A stretch of 64,000 bases of DNA from the NCBI RefSeq assembly GCF_047496725.1, contig NC_132979.1, forward strand, positions 5,783,501 to 5,847,500, given 5' to 3'. The DNA is from Anoplolepis gracilipes (lineage: Eukaryota; Arthropoda; Insecta; Hymenoptera; Formicidae). Within the stretch, counting starts at the first letter, position 1; each line of letters opens with the position of its first letter. Of this stretch, positions 1 to 11,294 are shown one piece after another. The notes below the pieces were generated by a model. That model searched no databases. It was not told where the DNA came from and saw nothing but the letters and a program-made list of their open reading frames with translations. Made by a program: the position numbers and the translations under genes.

Positions 1-1
1 T

Positions 2-459
2 AAATTCAAAGACACTAATGATGAGAATCATTTGTCTTCCGAAAGGATTATTATCGGCGGCGAGGACGCCGTTAAGAATGCCGCAAACTCTAAAAGTCGC
101 CTGCCGCACGAGGTTCTTAATCAATTCGAAGGGAAATCGAGAGAAGTAAATATATTCCGATGCATAAAATGTTTCTTTTAAATCAATTTAATTACTTTAA
201 AATTTTATTATTTTATTTTATCGAATAGCACTAAATAATTGCCATTTTTTCATCAGACAAATTTTTTATCAAAACATTCCATTTGTAGGATATAATAGAA
301 CTGGCGTTGCAACTGCAAGGACAAATCACGGAGAAGAACAAGAGACTCACCGATTTGGAAGATTATATTGATGCGTTGCTGTTACGCGTAATCGAATGTT
401 CGCCGCGATTACTTCAGAATCCATATCAGAGGCGACTGTCGTCCCCGGGGAATCAGTAA
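2..459 (+). CDS. Rip11: Rab11 family-interacting protein, C-terminal two exons (partial)
   Basis: Two coding exons are visible, 2-145 and 289-459, joined in phase 0 across a 143 bp GT-AG intron; the gene continues off the left edge. The last exon encodes a coiled coil running into LEDYIDALLLRVIE and then a SPRLLQNPYQ tail, ending at TAA 457-459. This is the Rab11-binding domain (RBD/FIP domain) at the extreme C-terminus of Rab11-FIPs, which dimerise and bind Rab11-GTP on recycling endosomes. The LLxRV core resembles class I FIPs (vertebrate FIP1/2/5, fly Rip11) more than class II (nuf/FIP3), so Rip11 is the likelier insect orthologue. The C2 domain expected at the N-terminus of class I proteins is outside the window, so the class is inferred from the RBD alone. 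Confidence 0.8.
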
Positions 460-472
460 ACCATTAATCCTT

Positions 473-478
473 AATAAA
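473..478 (+). promoter_or_regulatory. poly(A) signal of the Rab11-FIP gene
   Basis: AATAAA lies 14 bp after the TAA stop. A transcript ending here would have a very short 3' UTR; further polyadenylation sites downstream are possible. Confidence 0.5.
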
Positions 479-2003
479 AAAAGCTTTTCTGTTTTCATTT
501 TGGAATCCACTTGAGGTATATTCCTTTTGATACCTTAGTGATATTTTTCTCGAGACATGACTGACGAGTCGCAAATGACTATTTGTTGTATTACCATCGC
601 TCATAGTTTTCTTTGAGCTACGGCTTAAAAAAAGTATAAAATGTCCTCATAGGAGCATTGCATATAAAATAATTTGTTTTCCCCTGTATTTATTTATAAT
701 TTATATTTAATGCCGCGAAAATAATTGGATTATAGAGATACAAGTAAGAGATAATAAGTAAATAGTAATTTATTCAAAGTTCGAGTTAATACTAACGATA
801 TGAACAAGATGAAATGCCAGTTAGAAATGAAATTCGCACTATAATTCTCTGTCTTCCCAGTATACTGAACCAAAACCGTGATAGTATGTTCGAAAGTTTG
901 TATTTGTTCGCGATTGAGATTTCCGTCCAATTGACAATTTGCAGGGAAACTAACGAACACGACGACTGTATCTCTTTATTGCTAACTGTTATTGTAAATT
1001 ATCTAAGAATTTTTTATAAAGTAAGACTTCTAAAATAGTGCTAATAGAAAATAGAACATAAAATTTACACGAGCCAATGTTCGACTAAAAAATGTGCCTT
1101 CTGACTTAAATATATGCACTTATATTGATTCGGATCATGCCTTGTTGATTAGAGCATTGTTTAATCAAAAGCATTATTAAACAGAGATATAATATTTAAA
1201 TGTTCAACATGTTATATATACAATATAATAAATTTCAAATGTTTGAAATGTGTTGCACGTTTTATATTACATATTTTAATATATATATATTTAGAATTAA
1301 TAACTATGTAATATTAAATAATTTCTATTTTCCTATTTTTTCTAATTTTTTTGCGCGCGTGTATGCATGTGTGTGTAATTATGTGCGTGTATATTTCGAA
1401 TAATATATATATATTATACTAATTTTAGATATTAAAAATTTTTATAGATTAATGAATTATTACAATTAATTTTATTCAAATAATTTAGATACTATTTCTC
1501 TATACTAAACATGTTAATTAATATACAAATTTTTAATATGATTTATAGTGTTTTAATCGATTTGATATTTTGAAAATCGCAATTAATATTGTACGAGTCT
1601 TGAATAATGAAACATGTCGCACCTGATTGCATATTATCTGAAAGTAAATTTTGCAAGCAACAAAAAAAAAACAATTATAGGTTTCTTTTTCATTTTTGAA
1701 GCCGTTATTTTTTTTACCACTACTTTTTCATTGCACGTTACTTTTTTATTTTTTAGAATCCATGAATATCGACGCTAGATATGTATGTATCTGTACATCG
1801 TCATTCTCTGTAATTAATTAGATATCATATGTTGCAAAAGCATAAAAGATCAAGATATCGAATTTCCCGCCAAACCAATAACCAATGTTTTTAGGTCAGT
1901 CAATAGGAATATCCGGCGTAATAACTTGCGGCGTTGATAGTTGGTGGCGCTCGAGATGCAGGTAGCGTGATAGAGGTGATCGACGTGATCCTCCGGCCTC
2001 CGC
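479..2003. other. intergenic: Rab11-FIP 3' flank and DNAJC2 5' flank
   Basis: About 1.5 kb of AT-rich sequence. Short ORFs at 730-1403 lack splice sites, domain motifs and coding-like composition. GC content rises from about 1900 to 2050, consistent with the DNAJC2 promoter and 5' UTR. Confidence 0.6.
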
Positions 2004-2054
2004 GTGTCCTGTGTGCGTGATTCAGGATTAACCCATCGCAACGATCACGCGACA

Positions 2055-4644
2055 ATGACGGACGGCACTGGGAACGAGGATTCTGCAGTTTTTAATTCCA
2101 TATCCGGTAAGATATCGACTCCACGCGATTCCCCGATGCACGATACCGGTCGCGAGAGGTTAGAATTGGTTAGAATTGTCATGGATTTTGAATTGCAGCG
2201 GGTCTTTCGGATGAACTCGCGTCTTTCAGCTCATAAATTTCAATTATTTGAGTTAATCTATCTCTGGCTCGGGTGAAGAATTTACTTAGATCACGATCTG
2301 CGTTAATATTATTTTTCTGACACGTTCGTCCGTAATTGATATTTGCCTTTACACGCGTATACCATGTGTTCTTTATTTCATCTATTTGCGAACTTATAGG
2401 AGTATAATTACATTTTTTTACTGTAACATAACAATATGAAATATTTCTCTGTATTTTTCTCACTGAAATAAATACTTGCAGATCCAGGTAAGGCAACTGC
2501 GAGTACAGCCGGTCCTGTAGTTTTGTATTCAACTGCACAAGCATGGCGAGCTCAATTCTATCGCAGTCTTACCCGTACCAATTTTTCGGAATCGTCGGAC
2601 GAAGAGGACGAAGAAGATTTGTCTCAATATCAATTTGAAGACGATCTGGAATATCTCAGATCTCTCGATCCGAGAGATTGGAAGGATCAAGATCATTATG
2701 CTGTTTTAGGCATAAAAAATCTTAGGCACAGAGCAACGGAAGATATTATTAAAAGAGCTTGTAAAGTATATTTTTTAAAAGAATAGATATAATATTAATT
2801 AGTATATTGATTCAGTATTGTTCAATTTGGACATATCTACTTTGTTTTGCAGATAAACAAAAAATATTAAAACATCATCCCGATAAACGAAAGGCAATGG
2901 GCGAGGAGATCCGACCAGACGATGACTATTTTACATGTATAACTCGTGCCTGGGAGACTCTTGGGAATCAAGCAAAGAGACGAAGCTACGACAGTGTAGA
3001 TCCTTACTTTAATGACAATTTACCTGAGGAGAAAGACTGTCGAAACAATTTCTACGAAATACTGGGTAAAGCCTTTAAGGAGAACTCACGGTGGTCTGTA
3101 AAGAAGCCAGTGCCACATTTGGGTGGACCATACATGCAGCGAGAAAAAGTAGAGGAATTCTATTCATTCTGGTACGACTTTGATTCCTGGCGCGAATATT
3201 CGTACCTCGATGAAGAAGATAAGGAGAGTGGTCAAGAGTAAGTACAATAAGTAATGAGATTTTTCTTTACAGAAAATTACAAAATTAGTTTACGACAAAA
3301 TTAATTGCAGTCGGGATATGCGCAAATGGATCGAGAGAAAAAACAAAGCCACGAGAGCGAAACGAAAAAAAGAAGAGATGGCGCGAATACGAACTTTAGT
3401 AGATATGGCTTACAATATAGATCCTAGAATAAAGAAATTCCAGCAAGAAGATAAGGATAAAAAGAATGCCGTAAAGAGGGCAAAGCAAGAAGCGGCAAAA
3501 GCCAGACAGCAGGAGGAAGAAAGAATAGCGCGCAATGCGGCGGAAAAGGAAAGATTGGAGAAAGAAAAAAAGGAATCTGAGGAGAGGGCAAGGCAAGATG
3601 CGCTGAAACAGGAACGGGAGATGCAGAAAAAGGCATTGCGCAAAGAAAGAAAAGCGCTCAGAGATTTCTGCAAAGTGAACAATTACTTTGCTCAAAATTC
3701 AGCAGAAAGTCTCCGGCATATGGAAAGCGTGGAAAAGATTTGCGAGCTGTTTAAGCTGGTGCAGTTGGAGGAGGCGATGAAGAAATTACAGACCGATGGT
3801 AGAAACGCGTTTTTAAGCATCATTGAAGAGGCGGAACGGAGAATCGAGGCGGAACGCCGTGTGAATGTGATTAATAACGATACGAAAAACATGCCTGAGA
3901 AACAAACCAAGACCTGTACCGCGCCCTGGAGCGAGAACGACTTGCAACTCTTGATAAAAGCGGTCAATCTATTTCCCGCCGGGACCAATCAACGTTGGGA
4001 AGTGGTCGCGAATTTCATTAATCAGCACAGCAGTTCTACCAGCGGAGTTACACGCGATGCCAAGGAGGTCTTGGCGAAAGCCAAGAGCCTACAATCGACC
4101 GACTTTAGTAAATCGAGTTTGAAGGAGCAAGCTAATAAAAAGGCCTTTGACAATTTTATCGCCGAGAAGAAGAGCAAAGACGCGGTCGAAGAGAGAATGC
4201 CAGCCGTCACAGAACGCTTGGATCATCCAATTGCGAACGGCATCGCCGCTGAACCTAAAGAAATAAAAAAAGAATCAACACCGTGGACACCGGGCGAACA
4301 AAAACTTCTTGAACAAGCCTTAAAAACTTATCCCACTACAGTCTCAGATAGATGGGACCAGATCGCTGCATGTATACCAACCAGAACGAAAAAGGAGTGC
4401 ATGAGGAGATATAAGGTAAGCATTGAAAATAGAATATTTCATAATATTAAATCATGTTATTATAAACAACCAAGAAATAGCTTTTTTAAAATAAAAAGCA
4501 AAAAAAATCGAAATGTTTTAGATAATAATATATTAAACATATGTTGTGATAAAATTTTGAGTTATAATACACGCTTCTTTTCCTTTATCGTAGGAATTGG
4601 TCGAGCTCGTGAAAGCGAAAAAAGCAGCGCAGGTGGCGAAATAA
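2055..4644 (+). CDS. DNAJC2: DnaJ homolog subfamily C member 2 (MPP11/zuotin)
   Basis: Five exons, 2055-2106, 2482-2760, 2853-3237, 3311-4415 and 4594-4644, join in consistent phases to give 623 residues; the human protein has 621. Family role: J-protein of the ribosome-associated complex, which stimulates Hsp70 on nascent chains, with a chromatin role through its SANT domains. Visible order: acidic N-terminus; J domain (about 79-160) with HPD at 119-121 inside KHHPDKRK; the zuotin-homology stretch with YSFWYDFDSWREYSYLD; a Lys/Glu/Arg-rich coiled coil (about 250-340); SANT1 from about 442 (WSENDLQLLIKAVNLFPAGT); SANT2 from about 560 (WTPGEQKLLEQALKTYP); and a basic C-terminus ELVELVKAKKAAQ. 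The intron 2 donor is placed at gtaaag (2761), because it restores RAYKQKILKHHPDK. ATG 2055 is chosen; an in-frame ATG at 2004 would add 17 residues. Confidence 0.96.
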
Positions 4645-5114
4645 TATTAGCTGCATGCTAAGCTTGAAATTTTTCTCTAACTTATTGAACTCTAGTTAAA
4701 CAAGCAATTTCGATATATGGCGATGAAGTCGTTCCTCGAGATAAGGATTTCCTGAAAAAAAATCAGGGTTTCCTTCCGAGAATTATAATCGAAATTTAAG
4801 GACTGGACGACGAGAACCTTAGCTTACTCATTGAGTACCAGTTCGCGTGTATACCTGTGCCTTGCTACAGCCGATACGTGCACGAGTTAGCTGCACGGCA
4901 TACACAGAAATTTGATATTTTGTTGGATGAATTCTACAGCACGTTTTAATTCATACGCGCTGTACTTGTAATGTACCTTTGAAAAACCGTGCTGCTGCCG
5001 ACCATTATTTCCGTTGATAAAACTTATAACTTGAGAGGGTCTCTTATGTACAGCTTCCATTTTGCAATATGAATCTTCGTGAGCGATCTATACTTCGTGC
5101 TGTAAGTACTGTAA

Positions 5115-5120
5115 AATAAA
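5115..5120 (+). promoter_or_regulatory. poly(A) signal candidate of DNAJC2
   Basis: AATAAA about 470 bp after the DNAJC2 stop, the first convincing hexamer in the 3' flank. Confidence 0.5.
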
Positions 5121-5462
5121 GAGAACCTGCTACTGGACAACAATCGAAAAAGTACGATGGACTTTATAAAATTTATTTACGTTTAATTAATAAACGTGAA
5201 TGTTTTGAAAAATACTCGTTATATCCTTGTCGATGAAACTATACCCGTAATTCCGTGAGTACTTAATGAAAAAAATCTTAATTAAATGTTTATATACATG
5301 AATTCTCTCGTCATAATTGAGGAAATATTTTTAACAAAGAAAAGTATATTATTAAATAAAAAAAACTATTTCTGATCTGATTTGTTAAAAATGGGATACT
5401 CTTCTACAATGCTATAAATTAAGTATGCTTGCATTTATACATATATATATTATTGGGGATAT

Positions 5463-5702
5463 TTGTTATTGCAAAGAAGATAGTTACGGCTTTTCGATTC
5501 ATTGAAACGTACGATAGTATATAACGTTCAAATAGAAAAGCAAAAAGAATTGATTAAAAAATGTAAAGAAATGTTAGCAGAAAAATTAATTTCTATATTT
5601 TTCTGTTCAAAAAAAAAAAATTTGGCAGAAATTTTGTATTAATTAAAATAGAGAGTGTAGTCACCCTGCTATATTTGGCATAATTTGGTGAATAAACTTT
5701 CG
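5463..5702 (-). pseudogene. decayed partial copy of Ca-alpha1D tail exons (39 and end of 37)
   Basis: Two blocks match the channel gene in the same strand and order. Block 5463-5522 resembles 16352-16420 (acceptor and all of exon 39), sharing gatagttacggct and cattgaaacgtacgatag-type sequence. Block 5590-5702 resembles 17516-17625 (donor flank plus the last ~40 bp of exon 37), sharing ttttgtattaattaaaatag. Exon 38 and most intron sequence are missing between them. The copy cannot splice: the exon 39 acceptor AG is AA and the exon 37 donor gtgagt reads gtgact. Because intron sequence is included, this is a DNA-level duplication followed by deletion rather than a retrocopy. Confidence 0.75.
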
Positions 5703-7892
5703 ATTTTATTTCCTATTTTTCTCATTTTATACTTCAACATTCCAAATTCATAATTCATATTGAAACATATAGCGTTACGCACTGCTAAAAACTTACAAAC
5801 GGCGAAATATAATTAAGACGATAACGTGGCTTTTGATAAAATGTATTTAACTAAAATCTGACAAGGTAGAATATATAATTATTGTGCATTTTATTTTGTT
5901 AGCGTTAAACCTATTCGTGTCTTTTTATGTCATACCCGGCATGTATCACTCTACCATTATTATTTATTGTAATTAATATATATTACTCGATGTATTAATA
6001 TTAATTCCCGACTATTAATATCAATTTTATTTCGTATACGTATGGATCATATATTTACGTGTAACAAATGGATTAGGAAACGATCTAGATACAGTAGTAG
6101 AGATGTGCGATTGGTCCTGCTGAATCCTGCATTTTCGGATTTTCTACACGTTTAAGAAGAGAGAAACATACATATAAATATATCTATATTTAAATATTAT
6201 ACTTAAGAGCAAGCGAAAAGTATTTTAGGAGTAAATTTTTCAAGAAATTTTAAAATTTTTTGAAAATTGATTTTTTTTTTAAATCTCTCTCAACTGATTA
6301 GTTAAACTTTTTCCAATCGTAAACTCGTAATTTTTCTCTGGGTTTTAATATTTACAGTATCTCTCAGCTATATATATCCTCCCTAATAGGTTTTTATTCA
6401 GTCTCATGAGATTAAAAATTTTGGTCTCTATATTCAACTATTTTCACGCGACATATATTTATAAATTCTGTAATATAAGAGGTGTTTTGTGCACATCTCT
6501 CATATATATATATAAAGTATATTTTATCATATATATAAAGTATATTTTATCATATACTTTATCTTGTATTTCTACTCGCGATACATTAAGAACTTATGAA
6601 ACTTCAATATGCGAATTTTGTGCCATTTTAAAACAATATAAAAAGACAACTGTCGATAAAAAGATGTCATATTATTAGAAAGATGTTGAAAAATTAGTAT
6701 TATACTGTATGTAATCAGATATTTTTGCAAGCAACATAGGTTCTTCCCATTTAAAGCCGCGGGCGATCAATGTGTTGTTTTGCTTTATAATATTTAATTG
6801 CTAGACGATTATTTCCAACAACGATCTTTTTTTTTTCATGGAAATTTTCGATTTCTTACATTCCTGCATAATATGAGTGCACGCGTATATGGAAACTATA
6901 AGCAAAAAAGATCGATTGCACGATGTTTAATTGCTATGACAATTTTTATTCAGACATCATAAGATATAAACAGACTTCGGATTTTTAAACATTAGTGGTT
7001 CTGGACCGTGGCGCTCCATTTATTCTTTTTTTGTTTTTTTTTTTTTTTTTTTTATTTTCTGTTTTTATATTTCTTTCGTCTTCCTGAGAGAACGAAGAAC
7101 AGACGGCGATCTATATTATTTTACAGAGCGTAAAAAATTCTGCCGCTACTTGTGGTCATGTTTACGGACCCGTAGTCTCTGTGATTTTTACACTTACTGC
7201 GCTTCGGTATCATCTGATTTCTAATTTGGCATATACATATGTATATATGTGTACGTACTATATATATACATATATATATATTTATATATATTTCGCAAAA
7301 TAACGCTTTCACTTAAGTATGGAGATTAAACGAAAGAAGGGAAGTAGACACTTAAGTGAAATCAATATACAGAGCATCAAAATATTAATTGGAAATTGTA
7401 ACGCAATCGAAAGGGAATACTAAAGATAAGGGACGAGAGAAACAAACCCTCGAGACCGTTCGTAAGAACACGCTCAACGAATCGGTTGTCAGTGCAAGCG
7501 AGAGCTTTTTGGCTTATAGTGTTCAGACACAACGCGCAAATCACGTACAAAATGATTGACGTAAAAAGAAACGTTTAAAACGGGGAAAATATAGATCGAT
7601 ACGATACTCGGCTGTGCGTAGGAGAAATTCGCGAAGAAAAGGTACGCGAGAGAGAGTGGAATTTCGCAATTGGTCGTAGGCAAGCCAAGAGGCTTCCGCG
7701 AAAAACGTGGTTCTGAAAGGTATTTCGAACTAGTAAGTGTCAATAGTAAAACCGATTTACACAATCGTTCCGATCGTGTGTTCGCTCGCGATCGGCGAAA
7801 TTCGAGATCCGTAATATCTCTTTGATTAATTATTATTAGAGATTCTAATTGGTTCTAGACACACATGTTCTCTTCACATGTTGCGTGTTATC

Positions 7893-7904
7893 TTTTTTTT
7901 TTTT

Positions 7905-7938
<34 letters not shown>
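7893..7938. repeat. poly(T) tract, ~46 bp
   Basis: T run broken by one A, between the convergent genes. Confidence 0.9.
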
Positions 7939-7941
<3 letters not shown>

Positions 7942-9729
7942 TACTTTTGCTTTTGTTTTTACAACCTGTGACACTGTGCGTACAAACGGGAAAAATCGAA
8001 GCTTTTACGCGACAAATCTCCAGAACCACGCCGATTGACAAGTACTTATAAAATTTACGAGAGCTTAAAAATTTGTCAACGACTATATAAGTTAACATTT
8101 ACGTAGTTATAGTTTAGTATCTATGCACACTTCCGCGTAATTTCCCAATGTCTCACACATACGTTTCTGCGTATCCCAAAGTCACTCGAATGACACACAT
8201 CGATAACACAGCGGTTTCTACATGTATTGCGATCAGGTTTAAAAATCTGAGATTGTATTGTTGCCGCGGCTGCGATACGGCTCTCTATCGGCTGCGTTCT
8301 TTGCGAGTGAGCTCTTTGTGCGTGAATGGGGACTCGCGCAATTTCCAAACGATTTACTCAATTTTTTCACATTTCTTTCACAATTTTCATCTTATTTTTA
8401 CTCGTATAAACTTTAAATTAGTATAATATTATATTTAATATATGCAAGAAATTATTAAACATATATATTCAATTACGTCGAAATCGATCAATTTAGTCGA
8501 AGTCGTTTTATCATTTTAATTTTGATTTTTCGTCTTCAACATTATAAATTTTTCACACGCTTAACATTTCAGTCACCGTCATTAATTGTTTACAATACAA
8601 TAGGGTATCGATAATAATCGAATATGAGTGCACCGCTCGATTAAAAAACAGTACTCGCTTAACATTCGCCTCTTGAAAATGGAACCGTAAATCTTTTGTG
8701 AAAGATGCGTGTTCCCCGCGGGAGATTATTAGACTTTGTTGGAAATATCTATAAAATAACTCTCTTACTCTCCCTTTATAAGGCTCTCTGTATCATTGAG
8801 CATGCACTTAAGTGGGTGTAATCGTGAATTGAGAGAGAGAAAGAGAGAGAGATTCGACGATCGGTAATTCGCAATCTATTTATAATTTTTCGTTTCTACC
8901 GTTTCGTCACGTATCCTAATATTTTGACGTAATAAAAATGTATCGAGAGTCTCACCGCGTTGTTCCTTCATGAGAAGGTCTTGTCTATCCATTCACACTC
9001 TTATATTCTTACTCCTGTTTGTTTGTAGATTGCCATATATATATAATCTTTCGAATCTCTCGCAGCGTTAGTTTATCGGCCATTCATCCTCACGCATCTC
9101 AGCGGAAATATACGCGCGCAAACGGTGTTATGTACACAATTACAAATACGAATAATAATATCTATATCGTCACAACATATCGCGTCAGTAGTGTACAACA
9201 CACTCGACTCGCAGCTCTCTCTCTCTTCGCGCAATAATAATTCGCAATAATAGTCGTTTACTTTGTCTAAGTTGATAAAAGTCTTTCTCTGGTCCGAAAG
9301 AAGTTATAGATACTTAGGCACTTGTTATCTCGTCTAGAATCCATATATACGTACGAATCATGAGTGGTAATTATCATGCTAATAACCGGCAATCATCAGA
9401 ACAAGGGCAACGAGAATAATTAATAACGAGAACGATAATAGTGATTAGATTCGCCGATGTGCTTTTCGCGCGTAACATGGTTCGTACTTTTCACCCTCTT
9501 TTAAACCTCTATAGCTTTAACTTTTTTTTTTGTTTTTAGCGAATCACAATTTGCTCGCTATGTTTAAGAGAATTTATCCGATAAAAAATTATAAAGAGTA
9601 AATAGAAAAGTTTTCACCGTCAAGTTTTACATTTACTCTTATAATGAGATAATGATGAATGTTTGATAAGTGCCATAAAGGGTTAATAAATGACGAGTCT
9701 TGTAAAAGAGGGTTTTAGATTGCTAGAAC

Positions 9730-10072
9730 AAAATAGACGAATTAAAAGAATTGGATTCACTTCTGTAAAATCGTATTTTTAATCTTCGACATGAGAAATT
9801 TTGAAAATTTTGAAAATTCGAGATTTTTTAATTTCTTTGTTTTTTTTTTAAAGAGTGCCAATTAATCAAATATGATGTAGCACTTAATTAAACATGAAAT
9901 AGTATTTTAATATATATTTTGAAGAATTGTTTTAAATTTTGCGATAACTACTGCAATTTGCTGTTCTCTATAGAGAACTAAAATATCAATTTTCAAACTA
10001 ATTATTAAAAAGTCGAAAATAAAATTATAATTTGAAAGAATAAAAATTCTTATCTTTTAATTCGTCTATTTT
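9730..10072. repeat. foldback element with 20 bp perfect terminal inverted repeats
   Basis: Positions 9730-9749 and 10053-10072 are exact reverse complements (aaaatagacgaattaaaaga). The ~300 bp AT-rich interior has no ORF, as expected of a small non-autonomous DNA element. No target-site duplication was clearly seen. Confidence 0.55.
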
Positions 10073-10356
10073 CCATTATTGAGTGCACGCGGCGTTCGTC
10101 GTGTCGTCCTTTGTCAGGACAAGTCGAACCGAAAAACGGAGATTAACGTTAAACGGGAACAATGGTAAATCTCTAAAGGACTGTTTCTAAGTAAAGTAAA
10201 CTCAATTCCGTCGGGAGCTCGGGTCCTCCCGAGATGCTTCGTCAACTTTAGTCTCGCGATTGTTCGACGTCGAAAAGACGAAGCTCCGCGTACCGCAACG
10301 ATTCGTCTCGATCATCTTGATCTGTCGCGTTGCGGCGAAAATATATATTCTAAGAA

Positions 10357-10376
10357 TTTATTATATATATTTTATT
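10357..10376 (-). promoter_or_regulatory. poly(A) signal candidates of Ca-alpha1D
   Basis: Two AATAAA hexamers on the minus strand (TTTATT at 10357-10362 and 10371-10376) lie about 570-590 bp after the channel stop codon. Confidence 0.4.
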
Positions 10377-10943
10377 CCTGTGCCTAAAAACGCGCGATCG
10401 AGCGTGACTTGATCCGCTCGATCGAAACTCGCACGAATCTCGATACGAAGTATCGAGCCAAGTTAGGAATCAAGGCGACTCAAAATATGTGTCGGATAAA
10501 ACACTCACGCTCGGCTAGAAAATACTCGCTCGAACGAAAATACATGGTTCATTGGGCCCGAGCGTATCGCAGGATGAACATCTTGAGCGTCTCGAGCTGC
10601 TACGTCTTTGCTCCCTCTCTTCTCCCCTTCATTTCCTCCTTCAGACTAAGCCGACCTTTTTTTTGTCCTTCGAGTAGCATTTCTCGAGATCCGCACCTAA
10701 ATATGGCTATAAATATTCAGAACAGTTCAAAATTCGTCCTCTTCGGGACAACAACAATTACGACGGTCGAATCGCGCGCAGTCTGAATTCATCCAACTGG
10801 CGTGATCGATTCAGATTTCACTGGTGACTTCATCGTTACTTCATCGTAACCGACGGTCCTTCGGCGACTACTCCCGTTCGGAGGGAGTAGCAGTTTTCGG
10901 GTTACGTGGACGACGTTTGCGTCGCGAGCGAATTCTCGTCCTG

Positions 10944-11294
10944 CTAGGACGGTGGCTGTCGCTGTTCCTGTTGCTGTTGCTTCCGGCTGCTGCTACGATT
11001 ACGGTAGCCGGAGGACTGTAGCTGGCGATAGACGGGCTGGCCACTCGGCTCCTGCAACGGTTGGTAACCGATCCCAGTGTTTTGGTGCTGTTGCGGTTCT
11101 TGCTCCTGCGGCTCTCCCACGTTCTGCTGCAACTGATAAGACAAGGGCTGACCGCGTCGTTCCTGCAGCAACAGTTGATGCGCCGCGCGGTCCATCTCTT
11201 CGCGCGTCATGTCCAACGCCTCTTGCATCTCGCGCGATGTGTACCGCACAAAGTCCGGATCGCAGTACTTGCCTAGACCTTGTTCCACTAGAAC
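10944..11294 (-). CDS. Ca-alpha1D: Ca-alpha1D exon 43: distal C-terminal regulatory domain and stop
   Basis: VLVEQGLGKYCDPDFVRYTS and DMTREEMDRAAHQLL match the vertebrate distal C-terminal domain (GLGQFA.DPKFVEVTTQEL, IEEMENAAD), which autoinhibits by competing with calmodulin at the IQ site. A Gln-rich tail follows and ends at TAG 10944-10946. Confidence 0.95.
   Translation of the reverse strand, partial: VLVEQGLGKYCDPDFVRYTSREMQEALDMTREEMDRAAHQLLLQERRGQPLSYQLQQNVGEPQEQEPQQHQNTGIGYQPLQEPSGQPVYRQLQSSGYRNRSSSRKQQQQEQRQPPS

Larger units (their letters stand above)
5121..10356. other. intergenic between convergent DNAJC2 and Ca-alpha1D
   Basis: AT-rich, gene-poor interval between two convergent genes. 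It contains poly(T) tracts (7030-7053, 7893-7938), a 23 bp tandem duplication near 6505-6552, the decayed channel-exon copy (5463-5702) and a foldback element (9730-10072). ORFs at 6406-6678, 7489-7764, 8121-8426 and 9019-9237 have no recognisable motifs. Confidence 0.6.

Noticed and set aside
2179..2544. 121-codon minus-strand ORF near DNAJC2 exon 2
   Set aside because: Lies mostly in DNAJC2 intron 1 on the opposite strand, with no motif.
3396..3695. Overlapping Ser/Phe/Leu-rich minus-strand ORFs
   Set aside because: Complement of the Lys/Glu-rich coiled-coil coding region of DNAJC2.
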